From Tectiglobus sp965247245 (GTDB lineage Bacteria > Pseudomonadota > Alphaproteobacteria > Rhizobiales > Hyphomicrobiaceae): a DNA stretch of 64,000 nucleotides. The stretch spans positions 1,364,001 through 1,428,000 of the forward strand of contig CBDFGV010000003.1 of the NCBI GenBank assembly GCA_965247245.1, in the 5' to 3' direction. Below the pieces are notes generated by a model. The model was not told the DNA's origin and did not search any database. It worked only from the letters and a program-made list of their open reading frames with translations. Within the stretch, counting starts at the first letter, position 1, and every line of letters begins with the position of its first letter. Positions 47,032-55,034 of this stretch are shown here, in pieces. Made by a program: the position numbers and the translations under genes.

Positions 47032-47811
47032 TCAGGAGACCTTGCGCGCGCCGGTGAGCACCGCCGTACTACAGAAATGATATGCACCTTCATCTGCAAT
47101 GTCCTGCAGATCTTCAAACCACTGATCGGCAACGTCGGCCGAGACCAGACCCTGCTTGGTGACAAAGGCAGCAATCAGTCTAGCATTCCAATAGCTGAAT
47201 TCAGCTTCAGAATAGGCTTGATTGAGAATGGTGAAGGGCTCCTGACGGATTTCATCTAGCACACCAGTAGATCTGAGCTGCCCTGGCAGCACCGCCGGCA
47301 GGCTCGGATAGCATGTTTGCTGGCTGCCGGCACCAATCATAATCGCCGTTCTTTCCTTCGCTTTAGAATTCCAGAAAACCGTACCCCAGTTGGTTGCGAA
47401 GTTGATGAAGCGTCCACCCGGCTTTAACACGCGCACCAATTCACCGACAGCTCGATCCAGATCCTCGACGAACTCAAGAGTTTGGATGCTCACGACTGCG
47501 TCGAACTCCGCGTCGCAGTAAGGAAGCTCTAAAATATCACCAAGTTGCAGTGCGATCTGGCCGTCCTGTCGGCAATTCGCCTCTGCCGCCGCCAGTTGAT
47601 CCGCGCTGATGTCCAAGCCACAAATGGTGCCGTTCGGTCCGACGGCTTGCGCTAGCAGATTGAGGAACAGTCCACTGCCACAGCCGACCTCCAAGATCCG
47701 TTCGCCGTCTACAGGCTTGCAAAACCGCAGGCAGACCTGCCGCCGTTCGTCATAGGCTGCTGTTGCTGCAGCACGCTGCTGAAGAATTGCAAGGTCTGCC
47801 GTGTAGTCCAT
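47032..47811 (-). CDS. SAM-dependent methyltransferase, class I
   Basis: 259 residues. Motif I VGCGSGLFLNLLA, the acidic end of beta2 in GLDISADQL, motif II region LGDILELPY and VLKPGGRF give a Rossmann methyltransferase of the ubiE/type-11 group. The first 40 residues (LAILQQRAAATAAYDERRQVCL) are helical. Substrate unknown; not linked to a pathway. Confidence 0.9.
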   Translation of the reverse strand: MDYTADLAILQQRAAATAAYDERRQVCLRFCKPVDGERILEVGCGSGLFLNLLAQAVGPNGTICGLDISADQLAAAEANCRQDGQIALQLGDILELPYCDAEFDAVVSIQTLEFVEDLDRAVGELVRVLKPGGRFINFATNWGTVFWNSKAKERTAIMIGAGSQQTCYPSLPAVLPGQLRSTGVLDEIRQEPFTILNQAYSEAEFSYWNARLIAAFVTKQGLVSADVADQWFEDLQDIADEGAYHFCSTAVLTGARKVS

Positions 47812-48125
47812 GATGATCAGCCAAAAGGATTAGGTCGCGAAGTAGGTGCCGAAGTAGCGCTGCAGCCGCATGCCCGGGACAGGCCACAGGAATGCTCTGC
47901 AACAACATTGCTCAAGAGCATTGAGCTTGAACAGCCTCAACTCATCAGCGAAACGTCGCGCCGCCAATCATTGGCCGTTTGATGGCCAGGCCTGACCATT
48001 TTTGGTCGGCAGCGTTTCCAGCAACACAGGGTCTGTATCTGGGCGGTAGTGAACCAGAAGCCCGGAAACAAGAAAGCCCCAGCGCGACGTACCAAAGTAC
48101 ACCACGCTGGGGCCACAACCCAGAA
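47812..48125. other. Intergenic gap, methyltransferase to Flp pilin
   Basis: About 310 bp. No gene or RNA recognised; holds the methyltransferase promoter. Confidence 0.35.
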
Positions 48126-48147
48126 CGCCAGGCGGAGACGCCTGGCG
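48126..48147 (-). terminator. Hairpin downstream of the Flp pilin gene
   Basis: Perfect 9-bp stem CGCCAGGCG / CGCCTGGCG with a GAGA loop (TCTC on the minus strand), starting 8 bp after the pilin stop. GC-rich and well placed; the following minus-strand bases are only moderately T-rich. It may terminate or stabilise the abundant pilin mRNA. Confidence 0.6.
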
Positions 48148-48155
48148 AACGCAGA

Positions 48156-48320
48156 TTAAGAAAGGTTATCTTTAACCTTCGTGAATGTGCCGGTGATGCC
48201 GTTTGTGACCGACTGCATGCTGGAGATCAGAGCAACAGCGATCAGCGCTGCGAGCAGTGCGTATTCAATTGCAGTTGCACCAGACTCACACTTAGCGAAA
48301 CGGGTAACCAAAGCTTTCAT
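48156..48320 (-). CDS. Flp/Fap-type pilin
   Basis: 54 residues. A basic N-terminal leader (MKALVTRFAKCESG) precedes ATAIEYALLAALIAVALIS, the Flp motif with Glu5 and the hydrophobic assembly helix, cleaved by the TadV prepilin peptidase after the Gly in typical cases. GGGAGAG lies six bases before the ATG. None of the tad/cpa secretion genes is nearby, so this is an orphan pilin gene that needs a Tad apparatus elsewhere. Confidence 0.92.
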   Translation of the reverse strand: MKALVTRFAKCESGATAIEYALLAALIAVALISSMQSVTNGITGTFTKVKDNLS

Positions 48321-48906
48321 GACAACTCTCCCAAACTCGGAACTGTGAACGGGCCTATCTTGGCCCTGGGTTTACACGGAATTATTTCCGCTTGAGACCG
48401 ATACTGCCGTCGGGAGACTAATAAGATCCTAATGCACAAAACTGACGAGAAACACGGTTAACAAATCCATTATTTCCTGGCGTTGTTGATCGGCGGTATA
48501 TCTGGTTCGAAGACATCGCGCTTGTCATTTGGGAAAGCAAACCAACAGCCCGCCTGATGGCCTAAGTCAAGCGAGCCGACATCGTTCACAACTGAGAATC
48601 TCAACGATGAGATACAGGGGATAGGCGGAGCGACCAGTCACACCGACAGCACTGCCCCGAAAGGACATTGGATATCAACCGCTTAATCCAACGCTGTTGA
48701 TCGAATGATCCTCTTAGTTTTATTCACTAACATGAGCGAGGCGGTCCTATTTATAGTCCCGCTGGCTGTCGGGATCACAAGTACAGCGCAATTCACAGAC
48801 AGCTGTATGCAGCAAACACGGAGTACTGGTAAGGTCAAACGCAGCTACATTTTTGAGCACCCATGGTGCTGCGAACCAAAACTATATTTCTTGAGACACA
48901 ATTGAG
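48321..48906. other. Longest intergenic gap in this region
   Basis: 586 bp between divergent genes (pilin and the LuxR-like protein). A plus-strand open frame at 48705-48905 has no ribosome site and unusual composition, so it is not called. No RNA gene recognised, though a gap this long could hide one. Confidence 0.35.
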
Positions 48907-49806
48907 ATGCCAAGCGTACTAAATTTCAAAAATGACGCTCGCAAACGCCGCGCATATTCTTATGAGTTTTTGAGCCAGGACCTCTTTGCGCGCGCACAAA
49001 ACCTCGATGACCAAGACTTCTTGTCGTTTCAGCTCGACTACATGCAAGAAGTCTTCCCTCATTTCCGTCCAGAGTGCGTTTCAGTTTGCTTGGCAAACCA
49101 CGAGCCGTCCGGAAAGCTCGTCAGCCCATCACGATATGCCTCAATCAATCACGAGAGAAACACAGACAGGAAATACGTTGAATTCAGCCATCTCGACGTG
49201 ATGGATCCATTCATTTTCCAAAGTCCTGGGAATGCGATTTACAATACACACTTCAAGTCGATGAGTGACTGGTACAATGATGAATTCTATCAGGGTTTCA
49301 AAGTGCCCCTTGGCTTGCACCATACCATTCTCTTGTCATTCCATTTCCCGTTTCGCTCGGATCTGAGAGTGCGGTTCAGCTACCAAACACTGCATCCAAA
49401 TCTGTTTTCTGACGAGGTATCCAAGCACGAAGTCGAGTTCTACACGCTGCCGTTTTACTATGCCTGGCTTCATCGCTACGGCGCCATCGATGATCAAACA
49501 CTCGGCCAGTGGCTAAACAAGCTTGTCGGAATAACGCCGCTCGGCCTAAGCCTGCTTCGCGACATGTGCACATCGGAAATCTACAGCAAAGCGCGAACGG
49601 CGGAGAAATGGAACATTTCCAAACGCGTAATCGATAATCAGTTCTACAATATTTACGGCTCGATCCGCCAAGACTTGGAGACCGAAAGCGACGGTTATGG
49701 CTACAGATCACAGCTTGTCGACTTGACCAACTACTTCAGCTTTTTGCGCTTCTCCGGATACTCTCAAACCGACCAGGATGTGCGCAGCAATCTTCCGCCA
49801 AACTAG
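48907..49806 (+). CDS. LuxR-like regulator of unfamiliar type
   Basis: 299 residues, rich in Phe, Tyr and His. Residues 1-190 look like a sensor fold (SEFY-type segments: DWYNDEFYQGFKVPLGL, ILLSFHFPFRSDLRVRFSY). Residues about 208-256 match the LuxR helix-turn-helix in spacing (ITPLGLSLLRDM, then TAEKWNISKRVIDNQFYNIY), but with several conserved positions changed. The gene is flanked by long non-coding DNA. Best read as a divergent GAF/PAS-LuxR regulator; a ligand cannot be named. Confidence 0.6.
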   Translation: MPSVLNFKNDARKRRAYSYEFLSQDLFARAQNLDDQDFLSFQLDYMQEVFPHFRPECVSVCLANHEPSGKLVSPSRYASINHERNTDRKYVEFSHLDVMDPFIFQSPGNAIYNTHFKSMSDWYNDEFYQGFKVPLGLHHTILLSFHFPFRSDLRVRFSYQTLHPNLFSDEVSKHEVEFYTLPFYYAWLHRYGAIDDQTLGQWLNKLVGITPLGLSLLRDMCTSEIYSKARTAEKWNISKRVIDNQFYNIYGSIRQDLETESDGYGYRSQLVDLTNYFSFLRFSGYSQTDQDVRSNLPPN

Positions 49807-49928
49807 TTTGCGCGAGCTTGAGTGTAAGATGGCTGACTGACAACCGCGCATGCTCGACCTGTCAATTCGTTTCAACAGCCAACCGATTTGGAAACACCTG
49901 TCAGGCTCGCAAAAACAACATGAGCCGA

Positions 49929-50678
49929 TCAGAGATCTTGAACAAGATAGCTGAGCCGAACACCTAGCTCGGCCGACAACGTCAGCAAGATCAATGCAGC
50001 AGCACGCTGGCGTCCGGTTTCGTAGTCCTCAAGGTCTGCCAGATCAATTCCGACACGCGATGCGAGCTCACTCTGGGATAATCCCGCAACGAACCGGGCC
50101 TGACGGATCCGCAATCCAATCCGCAAGTCGGCTTCATTCACGGCCTTGGTGTTTTTTACAGCAATTGCTTTCTCGATGATCTGACTCGCGCGCCCGGCAA
50201 ACGACAAGATAGCCTTGGCTTCCTGGTCATCTATATGCATTCGAGGCTGACGATCCATGACGCACAAACAGCCGATGGCAAAACCATCCGGCGACATGAT
50301 AGGTGCACCCAGATAGAACCTGATCAGGGGATCACCAAGTACGAATGGGTTCTGTTTGAACCTGTGATCCAGCAGCGTATCGCACACCACGAGCGGTTCG
50401 TCCGCTTGGCAAAGGATAGTGTAGGCACAGATCGTTGTCTCACGCGGTGCATCGTCCAGCGCCAGTCCAAATTGCGATTTTGGCACTTGCCGACTGTCAT
50501 CGATAACCGAAAGCAACGCCAGTGGACAGCCCAGTTGCTCTGCGGCTTCCCGAGTGAGCGCGTCGAGCTCATTGTGCTGGTCAACACCCAAGAGCCCTGA
50601 GCTTCTCACAGCAACGAGGCGCTGCTGCTCAAGAATTGGCACAGGGGGCGTCATGCTTGCATTAGGAATTGCCGCCAT
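49929..50678 (-). CDS. GAF-domain regulator with C-terminal XRE helix-turn-helix
   Basis: 249 residues. A GAF domain (about 25-165: LDALTREAAEQLGCPLALLSVIDD, RETTICAYTI, RFYLGAPIMSPDGFAIGCLCVMD) is joined to a C-terminal Cro/C1-type HTH (RIRQARFVAGLSQSELASRVGIDLADLEDYETGRQ). The domain order, sensor first and HTH last, is less usual for XRE regulators. The GAF part is of the type seen in light- or redox-responsive signal proteins; ligand unknown. Divergent from the XRE-cupin gene. Confidence 0.88.
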   Translation of the reverse strand: MAAIPNASMTPPVPILEQQRLVAVRSSGLLGVDQHNELDALTREAAEQLGCPLALLSVIDDSRQVPKSQFGLALDDAPRETTICAYTILCQADEPLVVCDTLLDHRFKQNPFVLGDPLIRFYLGAPIMSPDGFAIGCLCVMDRQPRMHIDDQEAKAILSFAGRASQIIEKAIAVKNTKAVNEADLRIGLRIRQARFVAGLSQSELASRVGIDLADLEDYETGRQRAAALILLTLSAELGVRLSYLVQDL

Positions 50679-50822
50679 TAGCCCAGGTATTCCTTGAATG
50701 TTGATCTAACAAAATGGCCAAACACCAAAATGAGGAACGCCATTCACTGCCGGACTGCCGCTAACTTCTGGAGCAAGCCGGTCCTGGTGTGAGCAGCTTC
50801 TATTTTCGGTCGTGGAGAGCAA

Positions 50823-51596
50823 GTGGATCAAGATGCAAATTTACTTGATCGTCCATCTCAGCCGCGGCGGCTGGCCAACATCACGGCATTGAGTTTGAAC
50901 ACATGCTGCCCTCAATGCGGCAACGTCTGGAAGAATGCATCGCTCTGCTGCTGCGAGCGCGCCGAGATCAAAAGATCCACGGGACTGCACAACGATCCAA
51001 TTGCACGCCTTCTATTTGTCCACTATAAGAAACAAATGGATCAATTAGTAGACACAATCGACCAGGCGCTTGCTACCCGACTGCACTTGGAGCGGAAGGA
51101 GCGAGAATGGTCAATGCAGGATCTGGCCAACAAGTCCGGCGTGTCAAAAGCCATGATCGGTCGCATTGAAAAAGGTGAGGTCAGCCCGACAGCTAATCTG
51201 CTGTGCAAGTTGGCCGATGCGTTTGGCATGACCCTGTCGACACTTTTGGCGCGTGCCGAAAATGGACAAGGCGAGCACCATCCTTTTGCCGAACAGCAGA
51301 CCTGGATCGATCCGGAAACCAGGTATGTACGCCGCTCCGTATCGCCGCCCGGCGCGAAGGGGGCCGAGGTCACGCATGTCACCCTGCCTCCAAGGTCAAG
51401 TGTCCACTTCGCCGAACAATCGCTCGCCATCTACACACAACAAATCATCGTTGTGGCTGGCGAACTGACCTTCGATACCGGTCACAAGAAAGTGGTGCTC
51501 AAGACAGGAGACTGGTTCCAGGCACCAGAGACGGGCCCGCGCACCTTCATCAACGCTCGCGCAAAGCAGTGCCAGTATTTGCTGGTGGTCACCTAG
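50823..51596 (+). CDS. XRE-cupin transcriptional regulator
   Basis: 257 residues from a GTG at 50823 after GGAGAG; family members normally begin at the ATG at 51036 (MDQLVDTIDQALATRL). HTH: WSMQDLANKSGVSKAMIGRIEKGEVSPTANLLCKLADAFGM; C-terminal cupin: IVVAGELTFDTGH, GDWFQAPETGPRTFIN. The extra 71 residues contain a Cys cluster (CCPQCG, then CCC) that could bind zinc or be spurious. It is the first gene of a run with a GNAT acetyltransferase 12 bp downstream. Confidence 0.85.
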   Translation: MDQDANLLDRPSQPRRLANITALSLNTCCPQCGNVWKNASLCCCERAEIKRSTGLHNDPIARLLFVHYKKQMDQLVDTIDQALATRLHLERKEREWSMQDLANKSGVSKAMIGRIEKGEVSPTANLLCKLADAFGMTLSTLLARAENGQGEHHPFAEQQTWIDPETRYVRRSVSPPGAKGAEVTHVTLPPRSSVHFAEQSLAIYTQQIIVVAGELTFDTGHKKVVLKTGDWFQAPETGPRTFINARAKQCQYLLVVT

Positions 51597-51607
51597 GGAG
51601 TACCAGC

Positions 51608-52102
51608 TTGCCAAGCAACAATAGGCATGTTCACGAGAGCCAGACGCTCAGAATCGTTCACGATGATCTCAGTGGCGTAGAGATTGCGGCACTGCTCGAA
51701 GCGCATCTAAGATTTGCCAGAGCAAGCTCACCATCATGCTCTGTCCACGCCCTCGATCTTGACCGCCTCAAGGATCGATCCATTACGTTTTGGTCGGCTT
51801 GGCACAACGATCAACTCGTCGGCTGCATCGCACTCAAAGAGTTGTCGCCGGAGCATGGTGAGATCAAGTCAATGCACACGGTAAGTAGCGCTCGGCAAGG
51901 TGGCGTCGGACAAGAGCTGCTGGAGCATCTTCTCGCAGTCGCGCGCGATCGAGGCTATCAACGTGTCAGCTTGGAAACAGGCTCCACAGCACCCTTTGCT
52001 CCGGCCCGGCGCCTCTATGAACGTTCTGGTTTTGCTGAGTGTCCACCTTTCGCTGACTATGTCGAAGACGGATTTAGCATGTGCATGACGAAGGAGATCT
52101 AA
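51608..52102 (+). CDS. GNAT-family N-acetyltransferase
   Basis: 164 residues from a TTG at 51608, chosen because GGGAG lies seven bases upstream, overlapping the preceding stop. The acetyl-CoA loop is in MHTVSSARQGGVGQELLEHLL; the C-terminal part has YQRVSLETGSTAPFAPARRLYERSGF, typical of GNATs. Tightly coupled to the XRE-cupin regulator, which may control it together with the downstream gene. Substrate unknown. Confidence 0.88.
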   Translation: MPSNNRHVHESQTLRIVHDDLSGVEIAALLEAHLRFARASSPSCSVHALDLDRLKDRSITFWSAWHNDQLVGCIALKELSPEHGEIKSMHTVSSARQGGVGQELLEHLLAVARDRGYQRVSLETGSTAPFAPARRLYERSGFAECPPFADYVEDGFSMCMTKEI

Positions 52103-52106
52103 TCGC

Positions 52107-52475
52107 GTGCGCCCGCATCAACTCTCTCACGACGGTTGGCCATCCGCTGCGGACACACGTCGCCTGCACGCGGTGGGTTCAAACAACGCCACGCATCCAC
52201 GCGATCATAACGGCGGTCCACCTCTCGATGACCTGGACGAGCACGTACCGGAGTGGGGATCGTCGGGGATCAAGACCTACTTTGCCTGGAAACGTGCTTA
52301 CAATGAAATCTGGAAAACAGTCCCACAGTCTATTGCCCTGCGGCGCCTGCAAAAAGCCAAAGCGTGTGGTCTGACCTATGAGGAATACACATTGTTTCTG
52401 CTAGACACTGGTCGCTATCTGCAACCGAGCGACACAAAGATTATCGCAAGCATTGTTTCCAGACGGCCAATTTAA
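52107..52475 (+). CDS. Hypothetical protein with NGGPPLDD motif
   Basis: 122 residues from a GTG at 52107; AAGGAG lies in the end of the GNAT gene. The segment HNGGPPLDD is known to me from alphaproteobacterial hypothetical proteins of unknown role. The rest is helical (KTYFAWKRAYNEIWKTVPQ, LRRLQKAKACGLTYEEYTL). Four bases separate it from the GNAT stop, so the three genes from 50823 form one operon. Convergent with anmK. Confidence 0.75.
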   Translation: MRPHQLSHDGWPSAADTRRLHAVGSNNATHPRDHNGGPPLDDLDEHVPEWGSSGIKTYFAWKRAYNEIWKTVPQSIALRRLQKAKACGLTYEEYTLFLLDTGRYLQPSDTKIIASIVSRRPI

Positions 52476-52508
52476 GCAAATCAGTTGATCTGCCAGAACA
52501 GCGTACGA

Positions 52509-53621
52509 TCAAACACGCCCAGGACGAGTGAGAATGCCGCCGTTCTTCGGCGCGTCCACACCGGTCGTGCCAGGAAACGTGATTGGTAGCCCTGCAATAC
52601 TCCGTACCGCCAAGTATGCCCAGGCTTCCGCTTCGACACTGTCGCCATTCCACCCAACATCCTCGGCCGACTTCACCTCGCCATCAACTGCGTCGGCAAG
52701 CATCGTCATCAACGTCGTGTTTTTGCGTCCGCCACCACACACGATCCAGGTCTCCGGCGACTTGGCCAGCAAGCGGCCCGCCCGGGCAATCGATTCAGCT
52801 GTGCAAGCAGTTAAGGTCGCAGCACCGTCAACCAACGACAGGCTCTCGAGGCCATCAACCACCCACGCGTTACGATCCAACGACTTCGGCGGGACGAGCG
52901 AGAAATACGGATGCGCGAGAAACGAGTCGACAACTTTGCGGTCTACTTGGCCGCCCGCAGCAAGGCTACCGTCCAAATCACAGTTCGCGCTGGTTTGACC
53001 CGCTACCCAATCGTCGATCAGTGCATTTCCGGGGCCGGTGTCGAAGGAGATGAGCTCGTCGCGATCACCAATCCATGTGATGTTTGCAACGCCTCCGATG
53101 TTCACAACAGCAACTGACGACTGCTTCAGACCAGACGCCAATGCCCGATGAAAAACGGGTGCCAATGGAGCCCCCTGGCCGCCAGCCGCCATGTCCGCTG
53201 CGCGTAAGTCGTAAACAACCGGAATGTCGGTTGCATCGGCGAGAGCCTGCCCGTCGCCGATTTGCACAGTCAGACCTGCTTCCGGCCGATGCAGCAGGGT
53301 CTGGCCATGGAATCCGACAACATCAGTTGTATCTGCCTGCCAGCCGATTCTTGGCAGGAACGACTGCACGATGTCCGCGTGACGTCGTGTCAATTCGGTC
53401 TCAACGGATGCAAGGCAGCCGGGACGCACATGACGGTCCTCAATATCTTGCGCATCCTCAACCGCTTTCAGCAGCTTGTTTCGAAAATCGGCGCAGTAGG
53501 AATAGCCTTCGAATCCAACCCTTTGCACATAGCTCAGTCCATCTGTTTCAATAGCCGCCACATCAATGCCATCCATTGAGGTGCCGCTCATGAGCCCTAT
53601 AGCCCGCTTGATCTTGCCCAT
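52509..53621 (-). CDS. anmK: AnmK, anhydro-N-acetylmuramic acid kinase
   Basis: 370 residues from the ATG at 53621; an upstream TTG is ignored. GLMSGTSMDGIDVA, GFHGQTLLHRP, FDTGPGNALIDDW and VCGGGRKN are the family motifs. It phosphorylates and opens 1,6-anhydroMurNAc released during cell-wall turnover, giving MurNAc-6-phosphate. murQ is not in the window. Convergent with a hypothetical gene and divergent from tyrS. Confidence 0.96.
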   Translation of the reverse strand: MGKIKRAIGLMSGTSMDGIDVAAIETDGLSYVQRVGFEGYSYCADFRNKLLKAVEDAQDIEDRHVRPGCLASVETELTRRHADIVQSFLPRIGWQADTTDVVGFHGQTLLHRPEAGLTVQIGDGQALADATDIPVVYDLRAADMAAGGQGAPLAPVFHRALASGLKQSSVAVVNIGGVANITWIGDRDELISFDTGPGNALIDDWVAGQTSANCDLDGSLAAGGQVDRKVVDSFLAHPYFSLVPPKSLDRNAWVVDGLESLSLVDGAATLTACTAESIARAGRLLAKSPETWIVCGGGRKNTTLMTMLADAVDGEVKSAEDVGWNGDSVEAEAWAYLAVRSIAGLPITFPGTTGVDAPKNGGILTRPGRV

Positions 53622-53736
53622 TGGCCCTGTCCTGTGCAATGTGCCGCCGTTATCAATGCCATCTGTGAAGCAATGACGGTTTCTGGCTACTTTGAATCCC
53701 GAAACTTAGCCAGTGACATCTCTAAACGGTAAGACC

Positions 53737-55005
53737 ATGTCCGACATCGACTTTACGCCCAAGTCTGACTTTCTGCAGATCTTAATTGAACGCGGCTACG
53801 TACACCAATGTTCCGATTTTGATGGCCTCGATGCCCTGGCGAAGAAGGGTGAAGTCGTCTGCTATGTTGGCTATGATTGCACGGCGCCATCGCTCCATAT
53901 CGGCTCCCTCATATCAATTATGATGCTGCGCTGGCTACAGGACAGCGGCAACAAACCGATCGTTCTGATGGGTGGTGGGACGACACGAGTAGGAGACCCG
54001 TCCGGCAAGGACGAGTCTCGGCAGATGCTGACCATCGACGCAATCGAGTCAAACAAGGACACGATCAAAAACGTCTTTGCAAAGCTGATGTCATTTGGCG
54101 GCGCCAAGACTGACGCCGTGATGGTCGACAATGCAGAGTGGCTGACCGCGCTCAATTACATCGAGATGCTACGCGACATTGGTCGTCATTTCTCGGTCAA
54201 CCGCATGATGGCAATGGATTCCGTACGCATGCGCCTGGAGCGTGAGCAGGAACTGTCATTCATCGAATTCAACTACATGATCCTGCAGTCCTACGATTAC
54301 GTCGAACTCGCACGGCGCTACGGCTGCAACTTGCAAATGGGCGGATCGGACCAGTGGGGCAACATCGTCAACGGCATCGACCTCGGACGGCGCATGGGCA
54401 CACATCAGCTCTACGCCTTGACGTGCCCCCTACTGACCACGGCTTCCGGCGCCAAGATGGGCAAAACGGCTTCGGGCGCAATTTGGCTCAACGAAGATAT
54501 GCTCAGCGCCTACGATTACTGGCAGTACTGGCGCAACACTGAGGATGCGGACGTTGAGCGCTTCCTGAAGTTGTTCACGATGCTGCCGCTTGATGAGATC
54601 TGCAAGCTCGCGGAACTGAAAGGTGCCGAAGTCAACGAAGCTAAAAAGGTGCTCGCCACCGAGGCAACAGCATTGTTGCATGGTCGCGAAGCTGCTGAGC
54701 AAGCCGCTGCGACTGCGCAACAGACTTTCGAGCAGGGCGCGCTCGCTACGGGGCTGCCTACAGTTGAGGTCTCAAGCGCGGATCTCAGTTCTGGAATTGG
54801 ACTGCTGGCCGCCTTTGTGACAGCCGGCCTGACCCAATCCAATGGTGAATCACGCCGCCAGTTGAAAGGCGGAGGTCTTCGGGTCAACGATGAAATCATC
54901 AAGGACGACAAGATGGTGCTCACCGCGGAACACCTCTCAGGCGAGGGCGTGGTGAAACTGTCGCTTGGTAAGAAGCGGCACGTCCTTTTGCGGCCGACGA
55001 ACTGA
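53737..55005 (+). CDS. tyrS: TyrS, tyrosyl-tRNA synthetase
   Basis: 422 residues from the ATG at 53737; a GTG at 53713 is possible. Class I synthetase: HIGH box as HIGS (54-57), YDYVELARRYGCNLQMGGSDQWGN for tyrosine binding, the KMSKS loop as KMGKT, and a C-terminal S4 RNA-binding domain (SRRQLKGGGLRVNDEIIKDD). Length and motifs are those of the TyrRS-S type. It charges tRNA-Tyr. Divergent from anmK, a pairing common in alphaproteobacteria. Confidence 0.97.
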   Translation: MSDIDFTPKSDFLQILIERGYVHQCSDFDGLDALAKKGEVVCYVGYDCTAPSLHIGSLISIMMLRWLQDSGNKPIVLMGGGTTRVGDPSGKDESRQMLTIDAIESNKDTIKNVFAKLMSFGGAKTDAVMVDNAEWLTALNYIEMLRDIGRHFSVNRMMAMDSVRMRLEREQELSFIEFNYMILQSYDYVELARRYGCNLQMGGSDQWGNIVNGIDLGRRMGTHQLYALTCPLLTTASGAKMGKTASGAIWLNEDMLSAYDYWQYWRNTEDADVERFLKLFTMLPLDEICKLAELKGAEVNEAKKVLATEATALLHGREAAEQAAATAQQTFEQGALATGLPTVEVSSADLSSGIGLLAAFVTAGLTQSNGESRRQLKGGGLRVNDEIIKDDKMVLTAEHLSGEGVVKLSLGKKRHVLLRPTN

Positions 55006-55034
55006 GAGCCATGCCGACTGCATCCGGATCAGCG

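Noticed and set aside
48705..48905. 66-codon plus-strand frame before the LuxR-like gene
   Set aside because: No ribosome site and a Cys-rich, unstructured product; looks like leader DNA.
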